Shown here: positions 27,249 through 35,431 of the stretch, in pieces
How the letters are laid out: every line of letters starts with the position of its first letter
How positions within the stretch are numbered: the stretch's first letter is position 1
Assembly: GCA_965260995.1 (NCBI GenBank)
Contig: CBDHCD010000001.1
Coordinates: 496,001 to 560,000 of the forward strand
DNA from: JBBROS01 sp965260995
GTDB lineage: Bacteria; Pseudomonadota; Alphaproteobacteria; Acetobacterales; Acetobacteraceae
Direction: 5' to 3'
Length of the DNA: 64,000 nucleotides
The notes under the pieces: generated by a model
What the model saw: only the letters and a program-made list of their open reading frames with translations
Told to the model about the DNA's origin: nothing
Database searches by the model: none
Translations under genes and position numbers: made by a program

Positions 27249-28114
27249 GCGGTAGTGACGATTTCACCGAAGCAGGACGACTATGGCGGCGAGTTGGACG
27301 AAGCCTCTGTAGTTGGGCAGGAGCTTGTCGTAGCGGGTGGCCACGCGCCTGAACTGCTTCAGCTTGTTGAAGAACCGCTCGGCGAGGTTGCGCTCCCGGT
27401 AGAGCGCCTTGTCATGGTCGCGTGGCGTTTTGCGGTTGGACCGGGGCGGGATGACAGCCTCGGCTCCCATGTCGCCTATGGCATCCCGCAGGTGGTCAGC
27501 GTCGTATCCCTTGTCGGCGATCACGGCACCGGGCTTGAGGCCGTCCAGCAGTTCGTGGCCGCGCGTGACGTCATGGCGCTGCCCCGGCCCGAACAGCAGG
27601 CGCACCGGGTTGCCCAGCGCGTCGGTGGCGGCGTGTACCTTGGTGCTCAGGCCGCCGCGAGAGCGGCCCAGCCCCTGGGCATCAGGCCCCCCTTGGACCG
27701 GCGGGCCCCGGCCGCGTGCTGGTGGGCGCGCACGACCGTGCTGTCGATCATCAGCCATTCCAGGTCGCTGTCCGCCGCAAGCACGGCCAGGAAGCCGCCC
27801 AAGACGTCGCGCTCGACCCAGCGATAGAAGCGGCGCTTCACGGCCTGGTAATCACCATACCGCTCGGGCAGGTCGCGCCAGCGCGCGCCAGAGCGCGCCA
27901 TCCACAGCAGCGCATCCACGAACCGGCGGTTGTCGCAACGCGGCCCACGCTGGCCCTCGCGCCCGCCCGGAACCAGGTCCCGCAAGCGCTCCCACTGGTC
28001 GTCGCGCAACGCATCCACCTCAACGCCCGCCATCGCCAAACCTCGAAATCAGCCTTGAACCACACCCAGCGCCGAACCGGAACCCAGCCGAGCTGAAATC
28101 GTCACTACGGCCTA
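27246..28114 (-). mobile_element. IS5-family (IS427-like) element, copy 1
   Basis: 869 bp including TA target dinucleotides. Ends TAGGCGGTAGTGACGATTTC and, on the complement of the right, TAGGCCGTAGTGACGATTTC. A second copy at 50411-51279 differs at one base by eye (28089 G versus A). Same orientation as copy 2. Confidence 0.93.
27264..28039 (-). CDS. IS5-family transposase, copy 1
   Basis: Frame 1 (28039 to 27647) has VDALRDDQWERLRDLVPGG, GARWRDLPERYGDYQAVKRR and the first Asp in WLMIDSTVVRAHQHAAG. Frame 2 (to 27264) has GAVIADKGYDADHLRDAIG and YRERNLAERFFNKLKQFRRV. They overlap at AAGGGGGGC (27694-27686 on the minus strand); a -1 slip on the G run gives ARRSKGGPDAQGLGRSRGG, the conserved joining sequence. 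Frame 2 also contains a GTG that would give only the C-terminal part. Both copies share this arrangement, so it is unlikely to be a random mutation. Confidence 0.9.
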
Positions 28115-28115
28115 A

Positions 28116-29283
28116 TACCAATCGCCTTAAACACTGACCTGTGCCCAGGTGCGGGTGGTGATGGAGGTGATGCGTTTGGTGTCGGTCATGAGGCCGTTCC
28201 AGGCGTCGCAGCAGGCGTCCACGATTGCGGTGTAGCCGTCCCACACCGTCATGCCGAGGGCGTTGCCGCGCAAGTATTCCCACACGTTCTCCATCGGGTT
28301 CAGCTCCGGCGCGCAGGGCGGCAGGCGCAGCAGGGTGACGTTGCGGGGCACCTTCAGCCTTGCGCCGGGCTGGTGCCATCCTGCGCCGTCGCAGACCAGC
28401 ATGGCATGCGCCCCTGGCGCCACCTGGGTGCTGACTTCCTCCAAGTGGAGCGCCATGGCCTCGCTGTTGACCCCTGGCATGACAAGGGCGGCGCCCATGG
28501 CGCGCGCGGGGCATGTGGCGTCGAACAGGGAGGCGCTCTCGTGCCGGCAGTCGCGCACCCGCGCCGGGCGCGATCCGATGGGCGCCCACACGTAGGACAG
28601 GGTGCCCTGCTGGCCGACCCGGGCCTCGTCCTCGAACCAGACCTCGATGGTCTTGCCGGCGGCCTCTGGCGGCAGGGCGGTGGCTACGAGGGTGGCGAAG
28701 TTTTATATGCCTCCTGCGCCGCCAAGTCCTGCTTGGGGTGGAAGGGGCGCGGCTGCAAGCGCGTCAGCCGAAGCCGGCGCAGCAGCGTGCCCACGGTTCG
28801 CTCATGCACCTCCACCTCGAACCGGGCCTGGACCTGCGCCCGCAGGTCCAGGCAGCGCCGCCGGACAACGCCGTCCTCGGCCAGGTCCGGCCCAGCCAGC
28901 ACCAACTCCTCCAACTCCTGCATCTGCTCCGCCGACAGCGCCGGCGGGCGGCCACTGCGGGGCACGTCCCGCACGCCTTCGACGCCGTGGGCGTTGTAGC
29001 GGTGGACCCAGTCCCGCAAGGTCTGCCGATCCATCCCGCCAGCTTGAGCCGCGAGGTGCCGCGGGTGCCCGTCCAGCACCATCGCCAAGGCCAGCCGCCG
29101 CCGCGCCTGCCTCACGTCCCGCGCGCCTGCCGCCGCCGCACGTCGCCCCGCACTGTCCAGGTCGTCCCGCGTGATCGCAACCGATGCCATGCCACCCACC
29201 CCGAACCGAACACAGGGCGCATGGACCCATACCCTCGCGAACTTGGGAAACCCCCCAGGAGGCAGAACTCTCGGCGGCTGGTA
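28116..29283 (-). mobile_element. IS630-family element, copy A
   Basis: TA at 28116 and 29282 with ends CCAATCGCC and (complement) CCAGCCGCC. It lies 2 bases from the IS5 copy and 3 bases from the next IS630 element, to which it is related. Confidence 0.85.
28127..29190 (-). CDS. IS630-family transposase, copy A (two frames)
   Basis: Frame 1 from ATG 29190 (MASVAITRDDLDSAGRRAAA) has an IS630 helix-turn-helix region (RQARRRLALAMVLDGHPR, GGMDRQTLRDWVHRYNAHG). Frame 2 has IEVWFEDEARVGQQGTLSYV, MLVCDGAGWHQPGARLKVPR and CAPELNPMENVWEYLRGN with the DDE residues. They join near 28703 at TATAAAACTTC: EAYK then NFATLVATAL after a -1 shift. The related copy B breaks at the same residue position, which argues for programmed frameshifting. 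Confidence 0.85.
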
Positions 29284-29446
29284 TAATACCAACCATCAGT
29301 TGCCCTGCCTCAAACGTGAGTAGGTGCGGCTCGGCTGGGTGTGTTTCGGTTTGCCTGCATGGTGATGAGGGCGGGCATGACGGTCGCGATCACGCGGACG
29401 GAGCACGCGGCGGCTGACCTGCGGCGGCTGGCGGGGCAGTCTGATG

Positions 29447-29471
29447 CGGTATTAGGTAGCAAGCACACCTA
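29447..29471 (+). repeat. Left inverted terminal repeat of cargo transposon 1
   Basis: Begins CGGTATTAGGTAGC and matches 35407-35431 on the other strand without mismatch over 25 bases. Target duplication GTCTGATG lies at 29439-29446. Confidence 0.95.
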
Positions 29472-29537
29472 GTCAAACCCCTTGCGTAACCGCCCACGCA
29501 TCGCGATAGTACGTGAGCGTACATGCAAGGAACAGTT

Positions 29538-30614
29538 ATGAGCGAGGATGCCAAGACTCCGAAAACGCCAAGAAAGAATCAAGCCGCTGCGGAGATGGGG
29601 CGGCGCGGCGGCAAGAAGGGCGGCGCTGCCAGAGCGGCAAAGATGACACCGGAGGAGCGGGCCTCATCGGCCCGGCTGGCGGCGAAGTCTAGATGGGCAA
29701 AGGCTCCTACGGCCTTGACCGCCCCGCCAGCGGCCACGCCAGCCATTGAGGGAGAGGCGTTGCCCCCGTCGCCCTTCGCCAAGCACCGAGGTATAATGAC
29801 ACTCGGAGGTATGCCGATTGACGTGTATGTGCTGGACACGGGCACCCGCGTGATAAGCCTTCGGGCGGTGCTGAAAGTGCTTACGGATGTCGATGGCGGG
29901 GTGCTGGAGGACTACATAGGGGTAAAGGCACTAAAACCTTATCTTAACAGCGAGTTAGTCCTGGAGGAGAGCATAGACTTCTACATCCCCGGCACGCAGT
30001 TCCGGGGACGTGGGATCACGGCGGAACAGTTTGAGGCAATCCTGACAGGGTACGTGCGCGCTCTTGGCGCTGACGCCTTGAACACTGCCCGGCAGCGCGA
30101 AATTGCGACTAGATGTGCGGTCCTCAGCACGGCCTTCCTCCGGGTCGGCATCGTTGCTCAGATTGATGAGGCGACCGGATACCAGTACGAGCGTGCCGCC
30201 GACGCGCTGCAAGTCAAGCTGCAAGCCTACATCGCTGAGGAACTGAGGGATTGGGAAAAGACTTTCCCGGACGAACTCTGGGAGATGTTCGGGCGGCTCA
30301 CAAACTGGAAAGGCCCCATCCACAGCCGCCCGAAGTGGTGGGGGCACCTTGTGAACGAACTGATCTACGAGGCACTTGACCCAGACATCGCGGATTACTT
30401 GAAACGCAACAAACCCAAGCCCTTCCACGGTCAGAACTATCATCAATGGATGAGCGAGGATGTGGGGCTGAAAGCACTCATCCAGCACATTTACAAGGTC
30501 ATCGGCACGGGCGACGGCTGCACCGACATGCGCGAACTGCGAGACAAGGTGGCCAAGCGATACGGGCGAGGGATGGTTCAACTCACCCTTATGTTACCGC
30601 GAGATTGTGCGTAA
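29538..30614 (+). CDS. P63C-domain protein, transposon cargo
   Basis: 358 aa from ATG 29538 (AAGGA at 29527-29531); an earlier in-frame ATG at 29523 is less likely. Residues 1-60 are basic with GRRGGKKGGAARAAKMTPEE and RASSARLAAKSRWAK, a short motif also seen in two small cargo genes at 55305 and 55618. A Bro-N/KilA-like or AbrB-like middle has IGVKALKPYLNSELVLEESI. The C-terminal P63C domain has WEKTFPDELWEMFGRLTNWK and INELIYEAL-like VNELIYEALDPDIADYLKRN, then FHGQNYHQWMSEDVG. The domain is known from phages and mobile elements; its function is unclear. TGCGTA repeats lie around the gene (29483, 30608-30641). Confidence 0.85.
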   Translation: MSEDAKTPKTPRKNQAAAEMGRRGGKKGGAARAAKMTPEERASSARLAAKSRWAKAPTALTAPPAATPAIEGEALPPSPFAKHRGIMTLGGMPIDVYVLDTGTRVISLRAVLKVLTDVDGGVLEDYIGVKALKPYLNSELVLEESIDFYIPGTQFRGRGITAEQFEAILTGYVRALGADALNTARQREIATRCAVLSTAFLRVGIVAQIDEATGYQYERAADALQVKLQAYIAEELRDWEKTFPDELWEMFGRLTNWKGPIHSRPKWWGHLVNELIYEALDPDIADYLKRNKPKPFHGQNYHQWMSEDVGLKALIQHIYKVIGTGDGCTDMRELRDKVAKRYGRGMVQLTLMLPRDCA

Positions 30615-30641
30615 GTGCATACGCATGTTGACTGTGCGTAA
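30608..30641 (+). promoter_or_regulatory. TGCGTA repeat cluster before the IS1595 transposase
   Basis: TGCGTAA at 30608-30614 (its TAA is the P63C stop), TACGCA at 30620-30625 forming a dyad with it, and TGCGTAA again at 30635-30641, 22 bases before the transposase ATG. A further TGCGTAA lies at 29483-29489 before P63C. The arrangement looks like an operator for a DNA-binding protein, possibly P63C itself. Confidence 0.4.
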
Positions 30642-31310
30642 GCGGTCAGGCATAGTCTGGCTATGGCCGCTCACTTCCTCCTCTCCGCAAAAGCAAGGAC
30701 GCTCTCTCTAGCGTCCATCTTCCGCATGAGCGACGACGAGGCGCACGCGACGTTCACGGCCATTCGCTTCGCCGACAACGGCGGCGCGGCGTTCTGCCCC
30801 CGTTGCCAATGCACGGCGGTCTATGCTTACGCGGCCCGGCGCATCTGGAAGTGCAAGGACTGCCGCCACCAGTTCAGCGTCACCAGCGGCACCATCTTCG
30901 CCAGCCGCAAGCTCGCCATCCGCGACTACCTCGCCGCCACGGCGATCTTCGTCAACGCGGCCAAGGGCATTTCCGCGCTACAGCTCGGGCGTGACCTGGA
31001 TGTGCAGTACAAGACGGCGTTCGTCTTGGCGCACAAGCTGCGGGAGGCGATCAGCGCCGAGCAGATCGCAGGCACCCTCTCAGGCGTCGTCGAAGTGGAC
31101 GGTGCTTATGTCGGCGGACACGTCCGGCAGGAGAACCAGAAGGCCGACCGCAAGGATCGCCGCCTCGCTTCGGAGCAGACCGGCAAGCGGCAGTCGGTCG
31201 TCGTGGCCCGCGAGCGTGGCGCGGGCGGCCGGACGCTGCCATTCGTGGTCGCCAAGGAAGCCGACGCCGTGGCCCTGATCCGCGAGCGCATCGCGGTCGG
31301 GTCCATCGTC

Positions 31311-33059
31311 AGCTCATCCGCAGCTTCGGTGCAGCCCGTGGCGGCGTCGGGTGCGCGGGGGCACATAGCGTGAGCATCTCGGAGTTCATGCTGTCCCGTG
31401 TCCAAGCGCCTTCTGCCCCTCGTGCCTGCCGACTTGGTGGTTGACCAGGTCGTGCCCACCCCTGACCACGTCACCATCATGTGCCGGTCCCGCATCGCGG
31501 CCCCTGTCTGCCCCGGCTGCGGCCACCCGTCATCGCGGCGGCACAGCAGCTACCCCCGCCGGCTGGCCGACCTGCCCTGGCAAGGCCGCCGCGTGCAGGT
31601 CGAGGTGCAGGTGCGCCGGCTTCGCTGCCGGCGGCCCGGCTGCGCGCACCGTATCTTCGCCGAGCGCCTGCCCGCCGTTGCCGGCCCGTATGCCCAGCGG
31701 ACAGCGCGCCTGGGCAGCCTGCAGCATCACATCGGCCTGGCGCTGGGCGGCAAGGCCGGCGCGCGCCTGGCCGAACGGATCGGCACGCCCGTGAGCGGCG
31801 CCACCCTACTCCGCCTCGTCCGCCGCGGCGCGCCTGCGGCGCCCGACACGGCGCCACGCGTGCTCGGGGTGGACGACTGGGCGTGGAAACGAGGGCAGCG
31901 CTACGGCACGGTTCTCGTGGACCTGGAACGCCGTGCCGTCGTTGACCTGCTACCCGACCGCGAGGCGGACAGCTTCGCCGCCTGGCTGCAGGCCCACCCC
32001 GGTGTCGAGGTGATCGCCCGCGACCGGGGCGCCGGCTACGCCGACGGCGGTAGGCGCGGTGCGCCCGGTGCCGTCCATGTCGCGGACCGGTGGCACCTGC
32101 TGGAGAACTGCAGCGCCGCCGTTCTGGAGGCGGTGAAGCGGAACATGCCCGCGCTCCGGGCTGCGGCCAAGCCCGCCTCCAGCGCTCCTGCCGCCGCAGC
32201 GACAACCGTGGTGCCCGTGGCGGACCCGGACGCGCCGCCACCGATGACGAGCGCGCAGCGGCTGCAATGGCAGGGCTGGCAGCGGCGCGTGCAGGTGCAT
32301 GGCGAGGTGATGCGGTTGCACCAGCAGGGCGTTCCGATCCGCCACATCGCCCGCGACCTGGCGCTGTCGCGCAACACGGTGCGGCGCTGGGTGCGGGGCG
32401 AGCAGCCCGAGTTGCACCGGCCGCGGACCCACTCGCTCGACCCCTGGCGGGCGGTGCTGGAGCGGCGCTGGGCAGAGGGCTGCCGCAACGGCGCCCGGCT
32501 CTGGCGCGACCTGCGCGACGCCGGGTTCAAAGGCGGGATGCGCGTCGTCACCGAGTGGGCCAACCGGCAGCGGCTGGCGGACCCAGAGCGACAGCCCGGA
32601 CCAGCGCCGGCCTCGGCCACGCAGCGTTCCCCTCGGCCCGCGGCACACCCGGCGCGGCGGGTATCCCGGATGCTCATGGCCGACCTGGCGCTGCTTGCGG
32701 AACCGGACCGCGCCTACGTCGAACGGCTGCTCGCGATGTCGCCGACGCTGGCCACGGTTCGCGACCTTGCCCAGCGCTTCGCTGCCTTGGTTCGCGCCCA
32801 TACCGACGATGCCCTCACCCCCTGGCTGGCCGATGCCGAGGGCAGCGAACTGCGCGGCTTCGCCGCCGGCCTGCGCCAGGACGAGCAGGCGGTGCGCGCA
32901 GCCCTGACGCTGCCCTGGAGCAGCGGCCAAGTCGAGGGACAGGTCACCCGCTTGAAGCTGGTCAAGCGCCAGGGCTACGGACGAGCAAAGCTCGACCTGC
33001 TCAGGGCGCGCCTGATCCGTGCAGCATGATAACAATCTGCACCGAGGCTGCGGATGAGC
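31311..33059 (+). mobile_element. ISL3-family element
   Basis: 8-bp target duplication CCATCGTC at 31303-31310 and 33060-33067. Inverted ends GCTCATCCGCAGCTTCGGTG on the left and GCTCATCCGCAGCCTCGGTG on the complement of the right, with one extra A at the left. Length 1749 bp. The 8-bp duplication fits ISL3. Confidence 0.93.
31398..33029 (+). CDS. ISL3-family transposase
   Basis: 543 aa from GTG 31398. N-terminal zinc finger CPGCGHPSSRRHSSYPRRL then LRCRRPGCAHRIFAERLP; a DDE domain with GVDDWAWKRGQRYGTVLVDL, VIARDRGAGYADGGRRG, VADRWHLLENC and C-terminal SSGQVEGQVTRLKLVKRQGY. A helix-turn-helix insert (IRHIARDLALSRNTVRRWVR) lies in the middle, as usual for the longer ISL3 transposases. It appears intact. 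Upstream bases 31311-31397 hold the terminal repeat and presumably the promoter. Confidence 0.92.
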   Translation: MSKRLLPLVPADLVVDQVVPTPDHVTIMCRSRIAAPVCPGCGHPSSRRHSSYPRRLADLPWQGRRVQVEVQVRRLRCRRPGCAHRIFAERLPAVAGPYAQRTARLGSLQHHIGLALGGKAGARLAERIGTPVSGATLLRLVRRGAPAAPDTAPRVLGVDDWAWKRGQRYGTVLVDLERRAVVDLLPDREADSFAAWLQAHPGVEVIARDRGAGYADGGRRGAPGAVHVADRWHLLENCSAAVLEAVKRNMPALRAAAKPASSAPAAAATTVVPVADPDAPPPMTSAQRLQWQGWQRRVQVHGEVMRLHQQGVPIRHIARDLALSRNTVRRWVRGEQPELHRPRTHSLDPWRAVLERRWAEGCRNGARLWRDLRDAGFKGGMRVVTEWANRQRLADPERQPGPAPASATQRSPRPAAHPARRVSRMLMADLALLAEPDRAYVERLLAMSPTLATVRDLAQRFAALVRAHTDDALTPWLADAEGSELRGFAAGLRQDEQAVRAALTLPWSSGQVEGQVTRLKLVKRQGYGRAKLDLLRARLIRAA

Positions 33060-33431
33060 CCATCGTCCACGCCGACGAAGCGGGCGGCTGGGACATGCTG
33101 CACGCCTTCTACGACGTGAAGCGCATCAATCACTCGGTCGCCTTCTCGCTGGATGGCGCTTGCACCAACCAGGCCGAGAGCTACTTCTCCCGCCTGCGCC
33201 GCGCTGGGCCAGCACCACCACGTCAGCGGCAAGTACCTTGCCGCCTACGCCTGCGAGATGGCCTGGCGGGAGGACAACCGCCGGATGCCGAACGGGGTGC
33301 TGCACCAGGCCGCGACGGCGGCGGCGCTGGCGCATCCGGTGTCGCGGGTATGGAAGGGATATTGGCAGCGTGGGAGGGTTTAGCCAAACTCTGTCTGCGG
33401 CGATGAACGCCGAAAATGTGGGCCGAAATTA

Positions 33432-33902
33432 TCAGAAAGGTGGTGAAGAAACGGTAGGACCAAGAGTCTTAAGCGGAGCGTCAACCGGTTGCTCTTCAAT
33501 TCTAACCGAAAGTTTCCCCACCCGCTCCCTTTCTCCATCTATCTCTGCCCAGGCGTCAATTGTACCGTTCTCTGTTATTTTAATAAAGGGAATAACCATA
33601 GATGCATTGAAAGTGACTTTCTGTATATCTTCATTTATATCGCCCATTTCAATTTCCTCGATGTGAACGCGAGCCACTTCCTGATTAGATGGCACAACAA
33701 TCCAAACTGTAGTGCGTTTGAACAACGCTTTAGCGGGAGTGTTTATGAACACGTGGACTCCCAATTTTGGAATTACGATCGGCATTACCGATGCCTGTAT
33801 CAGCATCTCGCCACCATAGATTCCTATCAAAGACACCTTGTTGCCAATTTCTTGTCTTACATCGTCGCAGAAGATGCAATTGATTGAGCGCCCGTGCTTC
33901 AA
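33432..33902 (-). CDS. DUF6941-type protein, transposon cargo
   Basis: 156 aa, clearly lower in GC than the transposase region. N-terminus INCIFCDDVRQEIGNKVSLI followed by GIYGGEMLI is the hallmark of this family; the rest is predicted mostly beta, with VHVFINTPAKALFKRTTVWI. Function unknown. The start overlaps the stop of the XRE gene by 4 bases, so it is read with the toxin-antitoxin candidate upstream. Confidence 0.75.
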   Translation of the reverse strand: MKHGRSINCIFCDDVRQEIGNKVSLIGIYGGEMLIQASVMPIVIPKLGVHVFINTPAKALFKRTTVWIVVPSNQEVARVHIEEIEMGDINEDIQKVTFNASMVIPFIKITENGTIDAWAEIDGERERVGKLSVRIEEQPVDAPLKTLGPTVSSPPF

Positions 33903-34354
33903 GCTACGGACCTTTTCAAAATGGCGTGCGTTTCTTTTGGCCCATAAACCGGAGTAAAGGACACTGGATCAGTCTTTGTGCCAGCTTTGCGAGCGCGATA
34001 GGCGTGGTAGTTGTCAGGTTTGTTAAGAGGCTCATCCAAGCCTTGCACAACAATCTCTGCCTCTCCATTCAGAGCACGAACAAGACGAGCAAAGGTTTTA
34101 AATTCCCAATTCGCCGGACCGCGTAGCGCCCGTGACACCCAGCCCGCATCCCGACCAAGCGTCTCCGAGAGTGCTTTCTGTGTCATCCCTTGTTCTTGTC
34201 GGCTCCGCCACAGTCGGTGAACTGCATCGAAAGCCGCATTGCGAAGACGTGCTACAGCATAGTCGTCCGCTTCTTGAGGGGTGAGGACAAAGTCATCGGT
34301 GTTTAGGCACCCGTGCGAGATGCGGGAAGTCGTCGCAGTTTGAGATGTACTCAT
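33899..34354 (-). CDS. XRE-family regulator, candidate antitoxin
   Basis: 151 aa. A helix-turn-helix at about residues 50-105: RLWRSRQEQGMTQKALSETL, GRDAGWVSRALRGPANWEF and KTFARLVRALNGEAEI. The long C-terminus (YHAYRARKAGTKTDPVSFTP) may wrap a partner. The gene start overlaps the end of the preceding HigB-like gene by 62 bases. The toxin-first order with XRE second resembles higBA modules; that pairing is inferred. Confidence 0.75.
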   Translation of the reverse strand: MSTSQTATTSRISHGCLNTDDFVLTPQEADDYAVARLRNAAFDAVHRLWRSRQEQGMTQKALSETLGRDAGWVSRALRGPANWEFKTFARLVRALNGEAEIVVQGLDEPLNKPDNYHAYRARKAGTKTDPVSFTPVYGPKETHAILKRSVA

Positions 34355-34835
34355 GGATGGACTCTCCTCGGAACGGCTTTAAGTCCGGAAACAAATCATT
34401 CCATATTGCCTCACAATCTATCATGGCGAGGTCAAACCCTTTTTCGAGAAGGTCGCGAGTATGGCAGTGCGTCATCAGAAGTGTGTCGCGAGCGAGAAAG
34501 CGGACAAACAACCGCCCCTGGATTGTGGGGGCACGAACCTTGATTTCCCAAACGTCGTGAGGCGGCGGATACAAAGGCACGAGGAAGTCCCCCCTGCGTT
34601 TGGTTCCAGTGATCCGCTGTCCTAGCACCCACGTGTCAAGCGCTCCTAGAATCTGGGCCTTTCCTGCCAGCATTTGAAGCGCAGAGCTTGCTATCTCCCC
34701 CTTCGCTCGGGAACTGAGATAGATCTCTCGCTTGGGACTCTGCCGACTGACCGGCTCATACGACCAAAGCCTCCTCGCAGTTCTCAAGGCGGAAAGCTTT
34801 ACCGCCAACGAACTTGACATATAAATCAATTCCAC
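34293..34835 (-). CDS. HigB/RelE-like protein, candidate toxin
   Basis: 180 aa. The middle reads DVWEIKVRAPTIQGRLFVRF and DTLLMTHCHTRDLLEKG, similar to Gp49/HigB-type proteins that have WE(I/L)R-x-R-x-(L/I)-x-F and a TRxLL strand. The C-terminal half (DCEAIWNDLFPDLKPFRGES) is an extension. ATG 34835 and ATG 34820 are both possible. The downstream XRE gene overlaps. Endonuclease or mRNA-interferase activity is unproven, and the similarity is moderate. Confidence 0.55.
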   Translation of the reverse strand: MELIYMSSSLAVKLSALRTARRLWSYEPVSRQSPKREIYLSSRAKGEIASSALQMLAGKAQILGALDTWVLGQRITGTKRRGDFLVPLYPPPHDVWEIKVRAPTIQGRLFVRFLARDTLLMTHCHTRDLLEKGFDLAMIDCEAIWNDLFPDLKPFRGESIHEYISNCDDFPHLARVPKHR

Positions 34836-34908
34836 CCAAATTGCAACTGACCATATTTAGATAAGCCGATTTAGCGGAGCGGGTGTCTCCCGCATGGAGC
34901 TTAATCTG

Positions 34909-35340
34909 TTAAACCTTTACCTCCCATAGCGTCACCGGCCCCGCCCCCTGGATCGCCCGCACCGTTCCAGCCACCTTCTGCCGGCTGAGTGCCATCCCGG
35001 CCCGCTTCATGGCCTGCGCCACAAGGCGGCGGTCCTCCCCATCCTGCCCGTGTTCCGCCATCAGCCGCCGCGCAACCTCCTGCGTCGTGACCGGCTCCGG
35101 GGCTTCCCGTAGCACCTTGAGGATGAACCGGCTCCGCTCTCCGCGTTTCGCCACGTCCGGCCCGCGCGGGCGCTTCGCCCGGATCGCAGCAAGGTCATAG
35201 TCGGGATCGAATTGTCGGATCACGGCGTCGAGATGGCTCAGGTCGGTGCCGATCTGCGCCAGCCGAGCGCGGATGTTCTCGGCTTCGCTGGCCAGTTCGG
35301 CGCGGCGCTTCGCAAGGCCCGAAAGCACGTAGTCGGTCAT
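34909..35340 (-). CDS. Coiled-coil/winged-helix-like protein shared by two cargo transposons
   Basis: 143 aa. Residues 5-45 are a likely coiled coil (LAKRRAELASEAENIRARL, SHLDAVIRQFDPDYDL). Residues 60-130 look like a winged helix (RSRFILKVLREAPEPVTTQE, VARRLMAEHGQDGEDRRLV). It starts 67 bases inside the right terminal repeat and points inward. A clear homologue occupies the matching position at the left end of cargo transposon 2 (50385-51689). This suggests a role in the element itself rather than host benefit. Function unknown. Confidence 0.75.
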   Translation of the reverse strand: MTDYVLSGLAKRRAELASEAENIRARLAQIGTDLSHLDAVIRQFDPDYDLAAIRAKRPRGPDVAKRGERSRFILKVLREAPEPVTTQEVARRLMAEHGQDGEDRRLVAQAMKRAGMALSRQKVAGTVRAIQGAGPVTLWEVKV

Positions 35341-35406
35341 GGGAGCGCCCCTGTGTGTGAAGGGCGGTTATCCTAAATGAATCAGTAAGTTAGCGGGAGA
35401 GAGATT

Positions 35407-35431
35407 TAGGTGTGCTTGCTACCTAATACCG
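35407..35431 (-). repeat. Right inverted terminal repeat of cargo transposon 1
   Basis: Perfect complement of 29447-29471; followed by GTCTGATG at 35432-35439. Confidence 0.95.

Larger units (their letters stand above)
30663..33383 (+). pseudogene. IS1595-family transposase of cargo transposon 1, split by ISL3
   Basis: N-terminal part 30663-31310: zinc ribbon CPRCQC...CKDCRHQFS and first Asp in VVEVDGAYVGGHVRQENQK. C-terminal part resumes at 33068. Removing ISL3 and one CCATCGTC gives RIAVGSIVHADEAGGWDML in frame. A second lesion near 33205 shifts the frame after SYFSRLRR; GQHHHVSGKYLAAYACEMAW follows in another frame to stop 33383. It is homologous to the intact transposase at 52700-53683. 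Two independent lesions make it inactive. Confidence 0.92.
29447..35431. mobile_element. IS1595-type cargo transposon 1 (5985 bp)
   Basis: 25-bp perfect inverted ends starting CGGTATTAGGTAGCAAGCAC (29447-29471 and complement 35407-35431), flanked by the 8-bp duplication GTCTGATG (29439-29446 and 35432-35439). IS1595 family members make 8-bp duplications and some carry passenger genes. Contents left to right: P63C protein, IS1595 transposase split by ISL3, then four minus-strand genes (DUF6941, XRE regulator, HigB-like protein, winged-helix-like protein). The transposase is now broken, so mobility would need help in trans. Confidence 0.92.
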
